Part shown: in pieces, positions 24,760 to 32,554 of the stretch
How the letters are laid out: each line of letters begins with the position of its first letter
Numbering within the stretch: position 1 is the stretch's first letter
Source of the DNA: an uncultured Christensenella sp.
GTDB lineage: Bacteria > Bacillota > Clostridia > Christensenellales > Borkfalkiaceae
Direction: 5' to 3'
NCBI GenBank assembly: GCA_910577555.1
Contig: CAJTLF010000015.1
Coordinates: 1-42,234 of the forward strand
Length of the DNA: 42,234 bases
Notes under the pieces: generated by a model
Seen by the model: only the letters and a program-made list of their open reading frames with translations
Database searches by the model: none
What the model was told of the DNA's origin: nothing
Program-made: the position numbers and the translations under genes

Positions 24760-25149
24760 ATGTATATAACCACGAAGGGCAGAAACGCCCTTAAAATAAT
24801 GATTGATTTGGCGCAACGCGAAGGCGAAGGGTATATTTCTCTGGCGGATATTGCGGAAAGGCAAAAGGAATCGGTAAAATATCTCGAAATTTCCGCGGCA
24901 CAGCTTTCGTCGTCGGGTTTCGTCGTCAGCGCGCGCGGCAAAAGCGGCGGATATAAGCTTGCCAAGCCAGCGGAAGAGTACTCCGTTGCGGATATACTTC
25001 TGGCGGGAGAAGGCTCGCTCGCGCCCGTAAGCTGTCTGGTTACGGGCTGTGAAAACGCCTGCAACTGTATGACCTTGCCGCTGTTTAAAGAGCTGGACGA
25101 AGTTATAATGAATTTTTTAAATTCAAAAACCTTGAAAGATTTAATTTAA
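24760..25149 (+). CDS. Rrf2 family regulator, IscR-like
   Basis: A 129-residue winged-helix regulator. The N-terminus MYITTKGRNALKIMIDLA and the wing phrase SARGKSGGYKLAKPAEEY are typical of the family. The cluster-binding region contains four cysteines (SCLVTGCENACNC, about 88-100), consistent with a [2Fe-2S] sensor such as IscR, although one cannot rule out a CymR-type cysteine sensor without a cluster. GGAG precedes the ATG by 6 nt. It lies directly upstream of the cysteine desulfurase gene, whose promoter contains a palindrome overlapping the -35. It therefore most likely represses iscS-iscU when Fe-S clusters or cysteine are plentiful. Confidence 0.9.
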   Translation: MYITTKGRNALKIMIDLAQREGEGYISLADIAERQKESVKYLEISAAQLSSSGFVVSARGKSGGYKLAKPAEEYSVADILLAGEGSLAPVSCLVTGCENACNCMTLPLFKELDEVIMNFLNSKTLKDLI

Positions 25150-25157
25150 AACGCGTT

Positions 25158-25182
25158 AATTCCTATTGACAAAATAGGAATT
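25158..25182. promoter_or_regulatory. Palindromic operator, probable Rrf2/IscR binding site
   Basis: AATTCCTAT (25158-25166) and its exact reverse complement ATAGGAATT (25174-25182) flank a 7-nt spacer. The -35 TTGACA lies in the centre, so binding would block RNA polymerase. A related half-site, AGTAGGAATT, occurs at 25211-25220, within the leader, and may be a second weaker site. Confidence 0.7.
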
Positions 25183-25194
25183 TAATTTTATAAT
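25166..25194 (+). promoter_or_regulatory. Promoter of the iscS-iscU operon
   Basis: Perfect TTGACA (25166-25171) and TATAAT (25189-25194) are spaced by 17 bp. The start should be near 25201 and the cysteine desulfurase ATG is at 25224, with AGGA in front. Confidence 0.85.
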
Positions 25195-25223
25195 TAAATC
25201 ATACTTATTGAGTAGGAATTAAA

Positions 25224-26414
25224 ATGAAAACTGTTTACGTGGATAACGCCGCAACTACGGCTATGAACGACGTTGCCGTCGCGGCTATGACGCCCTATTT
25301 AAAGGAAGTATACGGAAACCCGTCGTCGTTGCATACGGTGGGGCAGATTGCAAAGGAGCGGCTCGAGAAGTTCCGCGCGGAAATTGCGGGCTGTCTCAAC
25401 TGCGACCCGCGGGAAATTTACTTTACTTCGGGCGGAAGCGAATCGGACAATCAGGCAATAAATTCTGCGGCTTTTAACGGCGCGTTAAAGGGCAAAAAAC
25501 ATATCGTAACCACCGCGTTCGAGCATCACGCCGTACTGCATACCTTGAAAAAACTCGAAAAGCAGGGCTATGAAGTAACTTATCTCGGCGTTGACGCAAA
25601 CGGGCTTATAACCGCGGAGCAGGTGGCGGCGGCAATCCGTCCCGACACCGCGCTCGTGACCGTTATGTTTGCAAATAACGAGATAGGCACAATTCTGCCT
25701 ATTGCGCAGATAGGCGCGGTCTGCCGTGAGCGCGGCGTGACTTTCCATACCGACGCGGTGCAGGCTGTGGGACATATCCCCGTAGACGTAAAGGCGCAGA
25801 ATATCGATATGCTTTCCCTTTCGGCGCATAAATTCCACGGCGCAAAGGGCGTTGGCGCGCTGTTCGTAAGGCGCGGGATACCGCTGAGAACTTTCGTCGA
25901 AGGCGGCGCACAGGAGCGCGGCAGACGCGCGGGAACGGAAAATCTTGCGGGCATTGCGTCTATGGCGGCGGCGTTAAATTACGCTTGCGCAAATATGCAG
26001 GCGACTAACGAAAAGCTTATTAAGCTAAGGGACAGGCTTATCGACGGGCTGTTGAAAATACCCCATTCTAAATTGAACGGGGATTTGAAAAGCAGGTTGC
26101 CCAACAACGTAAATATCTGTTTCGAAGGTATAGAAGGGGAAAGTCTGTTGCTGTTACTCGATGAAAAGGGCATATGCGCGTCGTCGGGTTCGGCTTGTAC
26201 TTCGGGGTCGTTAGACCCGTCGCACGTGTTGCTCGCTTTAGGACTTCCGCACGAAGTGGCGCACGGCTCTTTAAGGCTCAGCCTTTCGGACGGAAACGAC
26301 GACGGCGACGTGGATATAATCCTTTCGGAAGTGCCTAAGGTAGTTGAATACCTGCGCGGTATGTCGCCCGTATGGGAAGATTTGCAAAAGGGTAAACGCC
26401 CCCATTTAATATAA
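25224..26414 (+). CDS. iscS: Cysteine desulfurase (NifS/IscS type)
   Basis: A 396-residue class V aminotransferase-fold, PLP-dependent enzyme that takes sulfur from cysteine for Fe-S cluster building. The N-terminal DNAATT and GNPSSLH are class signatures. The PLP lysine is Lys203 in SAHKFHGAKG and the persulfide cysteine is Cys325 in SGSACTSGS, placed on the long flexible loop of group I (IscS/NifS) enzymes. The C-terminus is slightly longer than in NifS, ending KGKRPHLI. The IscU gene follows 29 nt later with AAGGAG. Transcription starts at the operator-covered promoter at 25166-25194. Confidence 0.95.
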   Translation: MKTVYVDNAATTAMNDVAVAAMTPYLKEVYGNPSSLHTVGQIAKERLEKFRAEIAGCLNCDPREIYFTSGGSESDNQAINSAAFNGALKGKKHIVTTAFEHHAVLHTLKKLEKQGYEVTYLGVDANGLITAEQVAAAIRPDTALVTVMFANNEIGTILPIAQIGAVCRERGVTFHTDAVQAVGHIPVDVKAQNIDMLSLSAHKFHGAKGVGALFVRRGIPLRTFVEGGAQERGRRAGTENLAGIASMAAALNYACANMQATNEKLIKLRDRLIDGLLKIPHSKLNGDLKSRLPNNVNICFEGIEGESLLLLLDEKGICASSGSACTSGSLDPSHVLLALGLPHEVAHGSLRLSLSDGNDDGDVDIILSEVPKVVEYLRGMSPVWEDLQKGKRPHLI

Positions 26415-26443
26415 AACGGTAAGAAAATTTCAAGGAGAAAATT

Positions 26444-26881
26444 ATGGCTCTTTACAGCGAAAAAGTTATGGACCATTTCCGCAACCCGCGCAACGTGGGC
26501 AAGATTGACGACGCGGACGGAGTAGGCGAAGTCGGCAACGCCAAGTGCGGGGATATAATGAAGATATATCTCAAAATAGAAAACGATATCATAGTCGACG
26601 TAAAGTTTAACACCTTCGGTTGCGGCAGTGCAATCGCGTCGTCGTCTATGGCAACCGAGCTTATAAAGGGTAAGCCCCTTTCAAAGGCGCTCGAACTCAC
26701 CAACAAGGCGGTTGCCGAAGCGTTGGACGGCTTGCCCGCGCACAAGCTTCATTGCTCCGTGCTTGCGGAAGAAGCGATACGCGCGGCGATTAAGGACTAT
26801 TACGACAAAAACGGGATATCGTACGACAAGGCGCAGTTCCCCGACCCGTCGGAAGAACACGACCATTTCGAAGAAGATTAA
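26444..26881 (+). CDS. iscU: IscU/NifU-type Fe-S cluster scaffold
   Basis: A 145-residue scaffold on which [2Fe-2S] clusters are assembled from sulfide handed over by cysteine desulfurase. The start MALYSEKVMDHFRNPRN is typical. The three cluster cysteines are Cys35 (AKCGD, with Asp37), Cys60 (FGCGSA) and Cys104 (LHCSVL). Unlike full NifU, there are no ferredoxin or Nfu domains. A His/Asp/Glu-rich tail (EEHDHFEED) closes the protein, as in several Clostridia. The strong AAGGAG sits 8 nt ahead of the ATG. The hairpin at 26898-26932 ends the operon. Confidence 0.94.
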   Translation: MALYSEKVMDHFRNPRNVGKIDDADGVGEVGNAKCGDIMKIYLKIENDIIVDVKFNTFGCGSAIASSSMATELIKGKPLSKALELTNKAVAEALDGLPAHKLHCSVLAEEAIRAAIKDYYDKNGISYDKAQFPDPSEEHDHFEED

Positions 26882-26897
26882 TATTTTTCGTAAATAA

Positions 26898-26936
26898 AGC
26901 GATAGCCGCGGCAATATGCCGCGGCTATCGCTTTTT
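26898..26936. terminator. Bidirectional terminator between iscU and the flavodoxin-like gene
   Basis: A perfect 16-bp stem (arms 26898-26913 and 26917-26932) with an ATA loop is followed by Ts on the plus strand and has an A-rich upstream flank giving Ts on the minus strand. It separates convergent genes. Confidence 0.88.
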
Positions 26937-26939
26937 AAT

Positions 26940-27479
26940 TTAAATATTTCTACCCGTTTCGTAAGCAGTTGCGGCATAAGCCGAGCTTTCGGCTTCGCCT
27001 GCGTCGGTCAGCCCCACGCCGCGCAAAACTCCTTTCAGCTTAACGCCGTCGAAACAGTCAATCCAGCCCTGAATATCCTTTACCGCACCGTCCATTGCAG
27101 ACTGCGCACCGTCCGCCGCCGTGGCAAGCAGATATACTTCCTTAAACGCGTTATCTCTGCCATATAAGGGGTTCAATCTGTCGAGAAAGGTCTTTAACTG
27201 TCCGCAAACTGCGTAGTAGTAAACGGGCGTGGCGAACACCAGCGTGTCGGCGGAACGCACTTTTTCGTAAAGCCCGTTCATTTCATCGTTTAAAACGCAT
27301 TTCCCGCTACGGTGGCAGGACATACAGCCTATGCAGAATTTAAGGCTTAAATCGCGTATATTCACCTTGGTAACGGTATGTCCCGCGTCGCGTGCGCCGC
27401 GCGCAAATTCGTCCGCAAGTATATCCGAATTGCCGTTCTTTCTCGGCGTTGACGAAACTATAAAAACTTTCTTTTTCAT
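26940..27479 (-). CDS. Flavodoxin-fold NAD(P)H-dependent oxidoreductase
   Basis: A 179-residue FMN-binding reductase of the FMN_red/flavodoxin-2 group. The FMN phosphate loop SSTPRKNGNSD follows the first beta strand. TPVYYYAVCGQLKTFLDR is the second FMN-contact region. A CIGCMSCHRSGKC segment is typical of iron-sulfur flavoproteins and related reductases, though here it fits the WrbA-like branch without certain cluster. The start codon follows the iron alcohol dehydrogenase stop by 12 nt, so both are in one operon. The electron acceptor is unknown. Confidence 0.88.
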   Translation of the reverse strand: MKKKVFIVSSTPRKNGNSDILADEFARGARDAGHTVTKVNIRDLSLKFCIGCMSCHRSGKCVLNDEMNGLYEKVRSADTLVFATPVYYYAVCGQLKTFLDRLNPLYGRDNAFKEVYLLATAADGAQSAMDGAVKDIQGWIDCFDGVKLKGVLRGVGLTDAGEAESSAYAATAYETGRNI

Positions 27480-27491
27480 AAAACCACCTTA

Positions 27492-28658
27492 TTAATAGCT
27501 CGCTTTGAGTATCGCGCGTATATCCTTGCCGTCAAGAACCTTATACCCGCCCGTCATAATTTTAGTGCTGTTTACTATGCCGTCGAGCATCTCGGGCGTT
27601 GCGCCCAGTTCGGTAATATTCATAACCAGCCCGATTTTCTTCATCCAGCTTTCCATACGCTCCAAGCCTTCGTAAGCCGTCTGCGTCTGCGTTTTTCCTT
27701 CGTGATTTACTCCCCAAACGGCTACCGCATAGCGGGCGAACTTTTCCGTTCCGTACGGCAATATATAGCGGTAATACGGCATGGAAACGGCGGCAAGCGT
27801 CATTCCGTGCGTCGCGTCCGTATGCGCCGCAACCGCCTGCCCGAGCATATGTACCATCCAATCGGTAGCCTTGCCCTTCGCAACGAAGGTGTTGAGCGCC
27901 CAGGTCGCCGTCCACATAATGTTGCTTCGCGCTTCGTAGTCGGCGGGGTTTTCAACGGCAATATCCGCGCTGTGAATAAGCGAGCGCAACAGCCCTTCCA
28001 TAACGTAGTCGCTGGTATTGTCGTCAGTACCCGAAAAATACTGCTCGAGTATATGGCACATAATATCGTAAATACCCGAAACCATCTGATATTCGGGCAG
28101 TGAATAGGTAAATTCGGGGTTCATTACAGAGAATTTGGGAAAAACATTTTCACCGAACACGTGACCTATTTTTAGCTTTTGCTTGTGGTTGGTAATAACC
28201 GAGCCGCCGTTCATTTCACTGCCCGTTCCGACCATAGTCAGAACGCAACCCACGGGAACAATTTCGCAAGTGGGCTCGTCAAAGTTGATAAAGTACTTTT
28301 CCCAAGGGTCGTCGTCGCAGTTTACCGAAACGGACACGGCTTTTGCATAGTCGCATACCGAGCCGCCGCCGACGGCGAGTATCAAATCTGCTTTTGCCGC
28401 CCTTGCCAGCGCAACTCCTTCGTTAAGCTTTTCGTGGGTTGGGTTTGGCATAACGCCCGCGTCTTCGTAAATTTCCTTGCCGTTCGCCTTTAAAATTTCA
28501 ACTACTTTCCCGTAAATCCCGTTTTTCTTTATAGAGCCGCCGCCGTAAACCAAAAGCACGCGCTTGCCGTATTTTGGCAGTTCTTCGTTAAGTCCGTCGA
28601 GTGCGTCCTTACCGAAATACAGTTTGGTCGGATTGCAGTAAGTAAAGCTTCCTAACAT
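27492..28658 (-). CDS. Iron-containing alcohol dehydrogenase (butanol dehydrogenase-like)
   Basis: A 388-residue group III alcohol dehydrogenase, NAD(P)H-linked, reducing aldehydes in fermentation or detoxification. The NAD site is AVGGGSVCDYAKAV. The metal region contains YDIMCHILEQYF and AAHTDATHGMTLA, which hold the Asp and His ligands. The N-terminal phrase NPTKLYFGKDAL places it with BDH/YqhD-type enzymes. AGGGAG precedes ATG 28658. Upstream lies the remnant of a decarboxylase-cupin gene and, divergently, a truncated LysR gene, suggesting it once belonged to a LysR-controlled stress operon. It appears intact. Confidence 0.93.
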   Translation of the reverse strand: MLGSFTYCNPTKLYFGKDALDGLNEELPKYGKRVLLVYGGGSIKKNGIYGKVVEILKANGKEIYEDAGVMPNPTHEKLNEGVALARAAKADLILAVGGGSVCDYAKAVSVSVNCDDDPWEKYFINFDEPTCEIVPVGCVLTMVGTGSEMNGGSVITNHKQKLKIGHVFGENVFPKFSVMNPEFTYSLPEYQMVSGIYDIMCHILEQYFSGTDDNTSDYVMEGLLRSLIHSADIAVENPADYEARSNIMWTATWALNTFVAKGKATDWMVHMLGQAVAAHTDATHGMTLAAVSMPYYRYILPYGTEKFARYAVAVWGVNHEGKTQTQTAYEGLERMESWMKKIGLVMNITELGATPEMLDGIVNSTKIMTGGYKVLDGKDIRAILKASY

Positions 28659-28672
28659 AAAATCAATCTCCC

Positions 28673-28806
28673 TTAAAGCTTATTATATTCTTCGTCGGTA
28701 ACGGGTTCTGCCCATTCCGTGCGCGTATGCAAAGTCCCTTGCTCACAAGCGCGCAAACGGTCGAAATCGTTCAAAGCGTCGCGCCCGCCGTCTGTTTGAT
28801 TTCCAT
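28673..28806 (-). pseudogene. Remnant of a carboxymuconolactone decarboxylase-cupin fusion gene
   Basis: On the minus strand, ATG at 28806 opens MEIKQTAG and, after a shift of frame, continues GRDALNDF. Together these match the N-terminus of carboxymuconolactone decarboxylase family proteins (…KQTAGRDALGDF…). The frame then runs to TAA at 28675-28673 with the end TRTEWAEPVTDEEYNKL, the typical C-terminus of the cupin-fused members. The roughly 200 residues expected between are missing and the total of 134 nt is not a multiple of three. The gene therefore suffered an internal deletion and a frameshift. It lies 14 nt before the intact iron alcohol dehydrogenase. Family matches are from memory. 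Confidence 0.6.
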
Positions 28807-28838
28807 ATATATAATAATTCTATAATCATTCGCCTGAT

Positions 28839-29633
28839 ATGTCAAATACTTATAATTTATATCTTGTCATAATTGACGGGCATAATAAGCAAAAGCTCTT
28901 TATAAGGGGTAACAGAAAAGTTTCGTTGACTCCTGCGGGTATGTTGTTGCGCAAGCGCGCGGAAGAAATTCTCGAACTGCACGATAAGACCTTTAACGAG
29001 CTTAACGCACCTAAAACTGAAATTTGCGGCGATATTTATATCGGCGGCGGCGAAAGCTACGCAATGCAGATTATAGCAAAAGCGGCGCGTGCTGTAAGGG
29101 ACGAACACCCCGCCGTGCGCTTTCATATTTTCAGCGGCGACAGCGCGACTATTGCCGAAAGGCTGGATAAGGGGCTTATCGATTTCGGGGTCTTCATCGG
29201 CGTGCGCGATTTGTCGCGGTACGACAGCTTGCGGTTGCCGCTCTCGGATACCTGGGGTGTGCTTATGCGTAAGGACAGCCCGCTTTCACAAAAAGAAAAA
29301 ATATCCCCCGAAGATTTATGGGATAAACAGCTTTTGCTATCAAGGCAGACGCTCGGTAAAAGCGGCGTAACCGAGTGGTTTAATAAGCCCGTTGAAGAGT
29401 TGAATGTCGTCGGAACGGGCAACCTTCTGTACAACACGTCGCTACTCGTAAAGGAAGGCTTGGGTTATGCGGTTACTCTCGATAAAATTATAAACACCAC
29501 AGGCGACAGCGACCTTTGTTTCCGTCCGCTGTACCCCGATTTAATTTCCCATCTTGAAATTGCCTGGAAAAAGCACGAAGCGTTTTCCCGTTGCGCCGAA
29601 GTGTTCTTGGAAAAATTACGAAATTTAATTTAA
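28839..29633 (+). CDS. LysR-type regulator lacking most of its helix-turn-helix (probable decayed gene)
   Basis: A 264-residue frame homologous to LysR-type regulators from the end of the DNA-binding domain onward: LFIRGNRKVSLTPAG is the wing and turn after the HTH, then the linker helix (EEILELHD) and a full periplasmic-binding-protein-like effector domain follow. The first 19 residues do not resemble the usual HTH and about 30 residues of it are absent. The preceding bases carry the neighbouring remnant, so no HTH is hidden in another frame. There is no ribosome binding site at 28839. It either is a pseudogene or makes an effector domain that cannot bind DNA. Divergent placement suggests it once controlled the redox genes on its left. 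Confidence 0.75.
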   Translation: MSNTYNLYLVIIDGHNKQKLFIRGNRKVSLTPAGMLLRKRAEEILELHDKTFNELNAPKTEICGDIYIGGGESYAMQIIAKAARAVRDEHPAVRFHIFSGDSATIAERLDKGLIDFGVFIGVRDLSRYDSLRLPLSDTWGVLMRKDSPLSQKEKISPEDLWDKQLLLSRQTLGKSGVTEWFNKPVEELNVVGTGNLLYNTSLLVKEGLGYAVTLDKIINTTGDSDLCFRPLYPDLISHLEIAWKKHEAFSRCAEVFLEKLRNLI

Positions 29634-29683
29634 AATTCCCGCGGATAAATATTAATCGCGGGTGCGTTCTTTTCTCCTATGAA

Positions 29684-29713
29684 AAGAGCCGCGGGGATAT
29701 CCCCGCGGCTCTT
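29684..29713. terminator. Perfect 30-nt palindrome acting as shared terminator
   Basis: AAGAGCCGCGGGGA and its exact complement meet around TATATC-like centre (29697-29700), forming a 30-nt perfect palindrome between the convergent LysR and YwaF-like genes. On the minus strand it is followed by CTTTTC, so it best fits termination of the minus-strand gene. Confidence 0.7.
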
Positions 29714-29725
29714 GATATTTTACCG

Positions 29726-30574
29726 TCATTTAATTTTTGTCTGATTTACATTTTCTTCGTTCGGTTCGCATATCTCTTTGCCCCGATAAATTTTAGCTAT
29801 GCCGTGAGCCGTAAGGAATACCAGTCCCGCCGCGGCAAAAAATCCCAAAAGGTAAAGCATGAGATAAACGGGATAGGGAACGTTATCGAATATGAGCTTA
29901 ACTATAGGTACGTCCCACGATTCGTAAGGGCTTATAAAGAACATATTAAAGCCGCTTATATCCGTGCAGTTGCTCACGATAACGTTTAAAATTACGGCAA
30001 TCGTCGCAAGTATAATAAATATCACCGTCGCGCTCAGCAGCTTTTTAAATGTAGGCTTAACCGCTCCCGACGCAAACAGCATAGTGCAGATTACTACCAT
30101 ACTCGAGTGCCAAAGCATCGTGTGCATACTTAAAAAGCCCGAAGTTGTGAACATATTCGCGGGGTATACAAGCGCGACCAACCCGCCGAACAGCGCGTAA
30201 GATGCAAGGAATGATAAAAGTGCATCTTTAACCTTTCCTTTCCTTATTATGCCCGCGGGCAACGCAAGATAAAGCGGGCAGGAGCAGAACTGGAAAGGGA
30301 ACACCCACCAGCCGTAACTCCAGGTAACCGTCTGTCCGTCGTAATGGAACGAGCAGAGAAGCTGTTTTATTATTTCAAGCAGAATAAGCGCCGTTCCCCA
30401 GACTATCAGCGTAATATCGACTGCCTTCTGCGAAATTTTTCCGTGCATGGCAAATACTACGGCGCAGGAAACTGCGGTTATGCCCAGCCAAACAAGATGG
30501 AACCAGCCGTAAAAAGTGGGAACGTCCACAGTCCAGTCTGCTATTGATTTTATAAAAATTTCAATCGCATTCAT
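29726..30574 (-). CDS. TIGR02206/YwaF family integral membrane protein
   Basis: A 282-residue protein with about seven membrane segments and the family features: an early FxxxHxxWLG, a WSYGWWVFPFQFCSCPLYLALP stretch rich in aromatic residues, and MHTMLWHSS near the fifth segment. Function of the family is not established. It has its own promoter (30614-30642). The leader before the ATG contains an imperfect palindrome (30591-30608), which could be a weak hairpin. It stands alone between two terminators. Confidence 0.8.
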   Translation of the reverse strand: MNAIEIFIKSIADWTVDVPTFYGWFHLVWLGITAVSCAVVFAMHGKISQKAVDITLIVWGTALILLEIIKQLLCSFHYDGQTVTWSYGWWVFPFQFCSCPLYLALPAGIIRKGKVKDALLSFLASYALFGGLVALVYPANMFTTSGFLSMHTMLWHSSMVVICTMLFASGAVKPTFKKLLSATVIFIILATIAVILNVIVSNCTDISGFNMFFISPYESWDVPIVKLIFDNVPYPVYLMLYLLGFFAAAGLVFLTAHGIAKIYRGKEICEPNEENVNQTKIK

Positions 30575-30613
30575 AAGTAAATTGCCTTAACGGTAATATT
30601 GCCGTTTTTTATC

Positions 30614-30642
30614 ATTATAATACGGTAGCGTGAAAAATGCAA
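30614..30642 (-). promoter_or_regulatory. Promoter of the YwaF-like gene
   Basis: Minus-strand TTGCAT (30642-30637) and TATAAT (30619-30614) are separated by 17 bp, giving a start near 30607 and a leader of about 33 nt. Confidence 0.65.
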
Positions 30643-30643
30643 T

Positions 30644-30673
30644 GACCGCCCGCGGTAAAAAGTGCGGGCGGTC
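30644..30673 (-). terminator. Terminator after phosphoglucomutase
   Basis: A 10-bp stem (GACCGCCCGC / GCGGGCGGTC) with a 10-nt loop lies 28 nt past the phosphoglucomutase stop on the minus strand. Its T tract is weak (TTTTT begins about 6 nt after), so efficiency is uncertain. Confidence 0.65.
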
Positions 30674-30701
30674 GATATTTTATCGTTTTATCACTTTATT
30701 T

Positions 30702-32423
30702 TCACGCTTTCAGCAACTTTTCCACCGCCGCCTGCATTTTTGCAAGCGCGTCTTCCGCGTCCGCCTTGTTGTTGGCTTTTACCGAATAGTAAATTTTAAG
30801 CTTGGGTTCGGTGCCGGAAGGTCTCACGCAGATAAAACTGCCCGTTACCAGTTCGTAGTAAACGCAGTTGGTAAGGGGAGAGCCTATTTCCGAAACTGCG
30901 CCCGTCTGCGCGTCCGTCTTTAAATTTTTCGAGTAATCCCTTATGGACGCAACCTTGTAAATATCGAATTCCTTTACGGGGTTGGTTTTAAGGGAATCAA
31001 CTACGGCGTTCATCTCTTTCATCGCGTTCAGTCCCTTAAAGGGTATCGAAACGTTGCAATCTGAAACGTAGCCGTATTCACTGTAAATTTCCTGTAAACG
31101 CTGGTAAACGGTCTTGCCTACGTATGCGTAGTAGCAAACCATTTCGGCGCAGAGCATAGACGCAACCACGGCGTCCTTATCTCTCGCGTGTGTTCCGCGC
31201 AGATATCCGCAGCTCTCTTCGAACCCGAACACGTAGGTATAAGATTTATCCTTTTCCCACAGCTTTATTTTTTCGCCTATGAATTTAAACCCGACGGGCG
31301 TCTCGAACAGCTCCACGCCGAACTTCTGGCATATGGGCTTTGCCATTCCCGTCGTTACGAACGATTTTACCACCGCCGCATTCGCGGGTAAAGTTCCGTC
31401 TTCTTTAAGTCTCGTAAGAATGTAGTCGAGCAGTAGTATGCCCACCTGATTTCCGGAAAGGGCTTCGAACTCGCCGTCCCTGTTCTTTACCGCAACGCCC
31501 AGCCTGTCGCTGTCGGGGTCGGTGCCGAAAACCACGGTCGCGCCCGTTTTCTGCGCAAGCGCAATACCCATCGCAAGCGTTTCTTTAAATTCGGGGTTAG
31601 GTACTTCCACGGTCGAAAATTCGGTGTCCTTCGCCGTCTGCTCGGGTACTACCGTGGCGTTTATGCCTATCTTTTTAAGTATGGTCGTCACGGGTATATA
31701 TCCCGAGCCGTGAACGGGAGTGTAAACGAGCTTTAAATCCTTTCCGCACTTTTTAACGGCTTTTTTGGAAAGGGCGAGCTTTTTAAGCTCTTTATAATAT
31801 TTTTTGTCCACTTTTGCGGGGACGGGCTTTATAAGCCGCTTTGCCTGCTCCAAAGTGGGGGAAGGCGCGCCAAGATAATCTTCCGTCGCGTCGATATATT
31901 TGACTACCGCGGCGGTGTCTTCGGGGCTCATCTGCGCACCGTCTTCGCCGTAAACCTTATAGCCGTTGTACTGCTTGGGGTTGTGAGACGCGGTAATCAT
32001 AATGCCCGCTATCGTCTTTAATTCCCTTACGGCAAACGAAAGCATGGGCACGGGGTGTACTTCGTCGAATTTATACGCGGTAATCCCGTTCGCCGCAAGC
32101 ACTTCCGCGGCGGCGTCCGCAAACTCTTCGCTCTTTCTTCTCGTATCGTACGATATCGCCACGCCGCGCTTCACCGCGTCCGCGCCGAGCTGTTTAATAA
32201 ATTCGGCAAGACCCTGCGTTGCGCGCTTGACGGTGTACACGTTCATCATATTGGTGCCGTAGCCTATAATGCCGCGCATGCCTGCCGTGCCGAACTCCAG
32301 TCCCGCGCCGAAACGGTACTCTATCTCGCCGTTATCATTCTTAATATTTTCAAGTTCTTCGCGCGCTTCTGCGTTCAGGCGTTTGTCCGCAAGCCAGCTC
32401 GCGTAAACTTTCTTATAATTCAT
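30702..32423 (-). CDS. pgcA: Phosphoglucomutase/phosphomannomutase
   Basis: A 573-residue alpha-D-phosphohexomutase interconverting glucose-1-phosphate and glucose-6-phosphate (and often the mannose phosphates). All four domain signatures are present: the phosphoserine loop TASHNPKQYNGYK, the metal loop DPDSDR, the sugar loop GFEESCGY, and the phosphate loop RPSGTEPKLKIYY. Length and the phrase GTAGMRGIIGYGTNMMN match the PgcA/YbbT-type of Firmicutes. A strong AAGGAG lies 7 nt before the ATG. It connects the glucan enzymes at 19789-23791 with central metabolism and with nucleotide-sugar synthesis, although it is not in their operon. Confidence 0.95.
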   Translation of the reverse strand: MNYKKVYASWLADKRLNAEAREELENIKNDNGEIEYRFGAGLEFGTAGMRGIIGYGTNMMNVYTVKRATQGLAEFIKQLGADAVKRGVAISYDTRRKSEEFADAAAEVLAANGITAYKFDEVHPVPMLSFAVRELKTIAGIMITASHNPKQYNGYKVYGEDGAQMSPEDTAAVVKYIDATEDYLGAPSPTLEQAKRLIKPVPAKVDKKYYKELKKLALSKKAVKKCGKDLKLVYTPVHGSGYIPVTTILKKIGINATVVPEQTAKDTEFSTVEVPNPEFKETLAMGIALAQKTGATVVFGTDPDSDRLGVAVKNRDGEFEALSGNQVGILLLDYILTRLKEDGTLPANAAVVKSFVTTGMAKPICQKFGVELFETPVGFKFIGEKIKLWEKDKSYTYVFGFEESCGYLRGTHARDKDAVVASMLCAEMVCYYAYVGKTVYQRLQEIYSEYGYVSDCNVSIPFKGLNAMKEMNAVVDSLKTNPVKEFDIYKVASIRDYSKNLKTDAQTGAVSEIGSPLTNCVYYELVTGSFICVRPSGTEPKLKIYYSVKANNKADAEDALAKMQAAVEKLLKA

Positions 32424-32479
32424 CTCGTTCTCCTTTTTGCGGGTATATAGCTATGTATACTTCCACATATATAAGATTA

Positions 32480-32510
32480 TACAAAAAAATATCCCCCTTG
32501 TAAAGGGGGA
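32480..32510 (-). terminator. Terminator after the unknown membrane protein gene
   Basis: The stem TCCCCCTT / AAGGGGGA (32492-32510, 3-nt loop) is followed on the minus strand by ATATTTTTTT. It lies 45 nt beyond the stop at 32555 and separates that gene from the phosphoglucomutase gene. Confidence 0.85.
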
Positions 32511-32554
32511 GAGTGAAAATAATACGTTTATTTTTAAAAATTTTTAAGTTTTAA

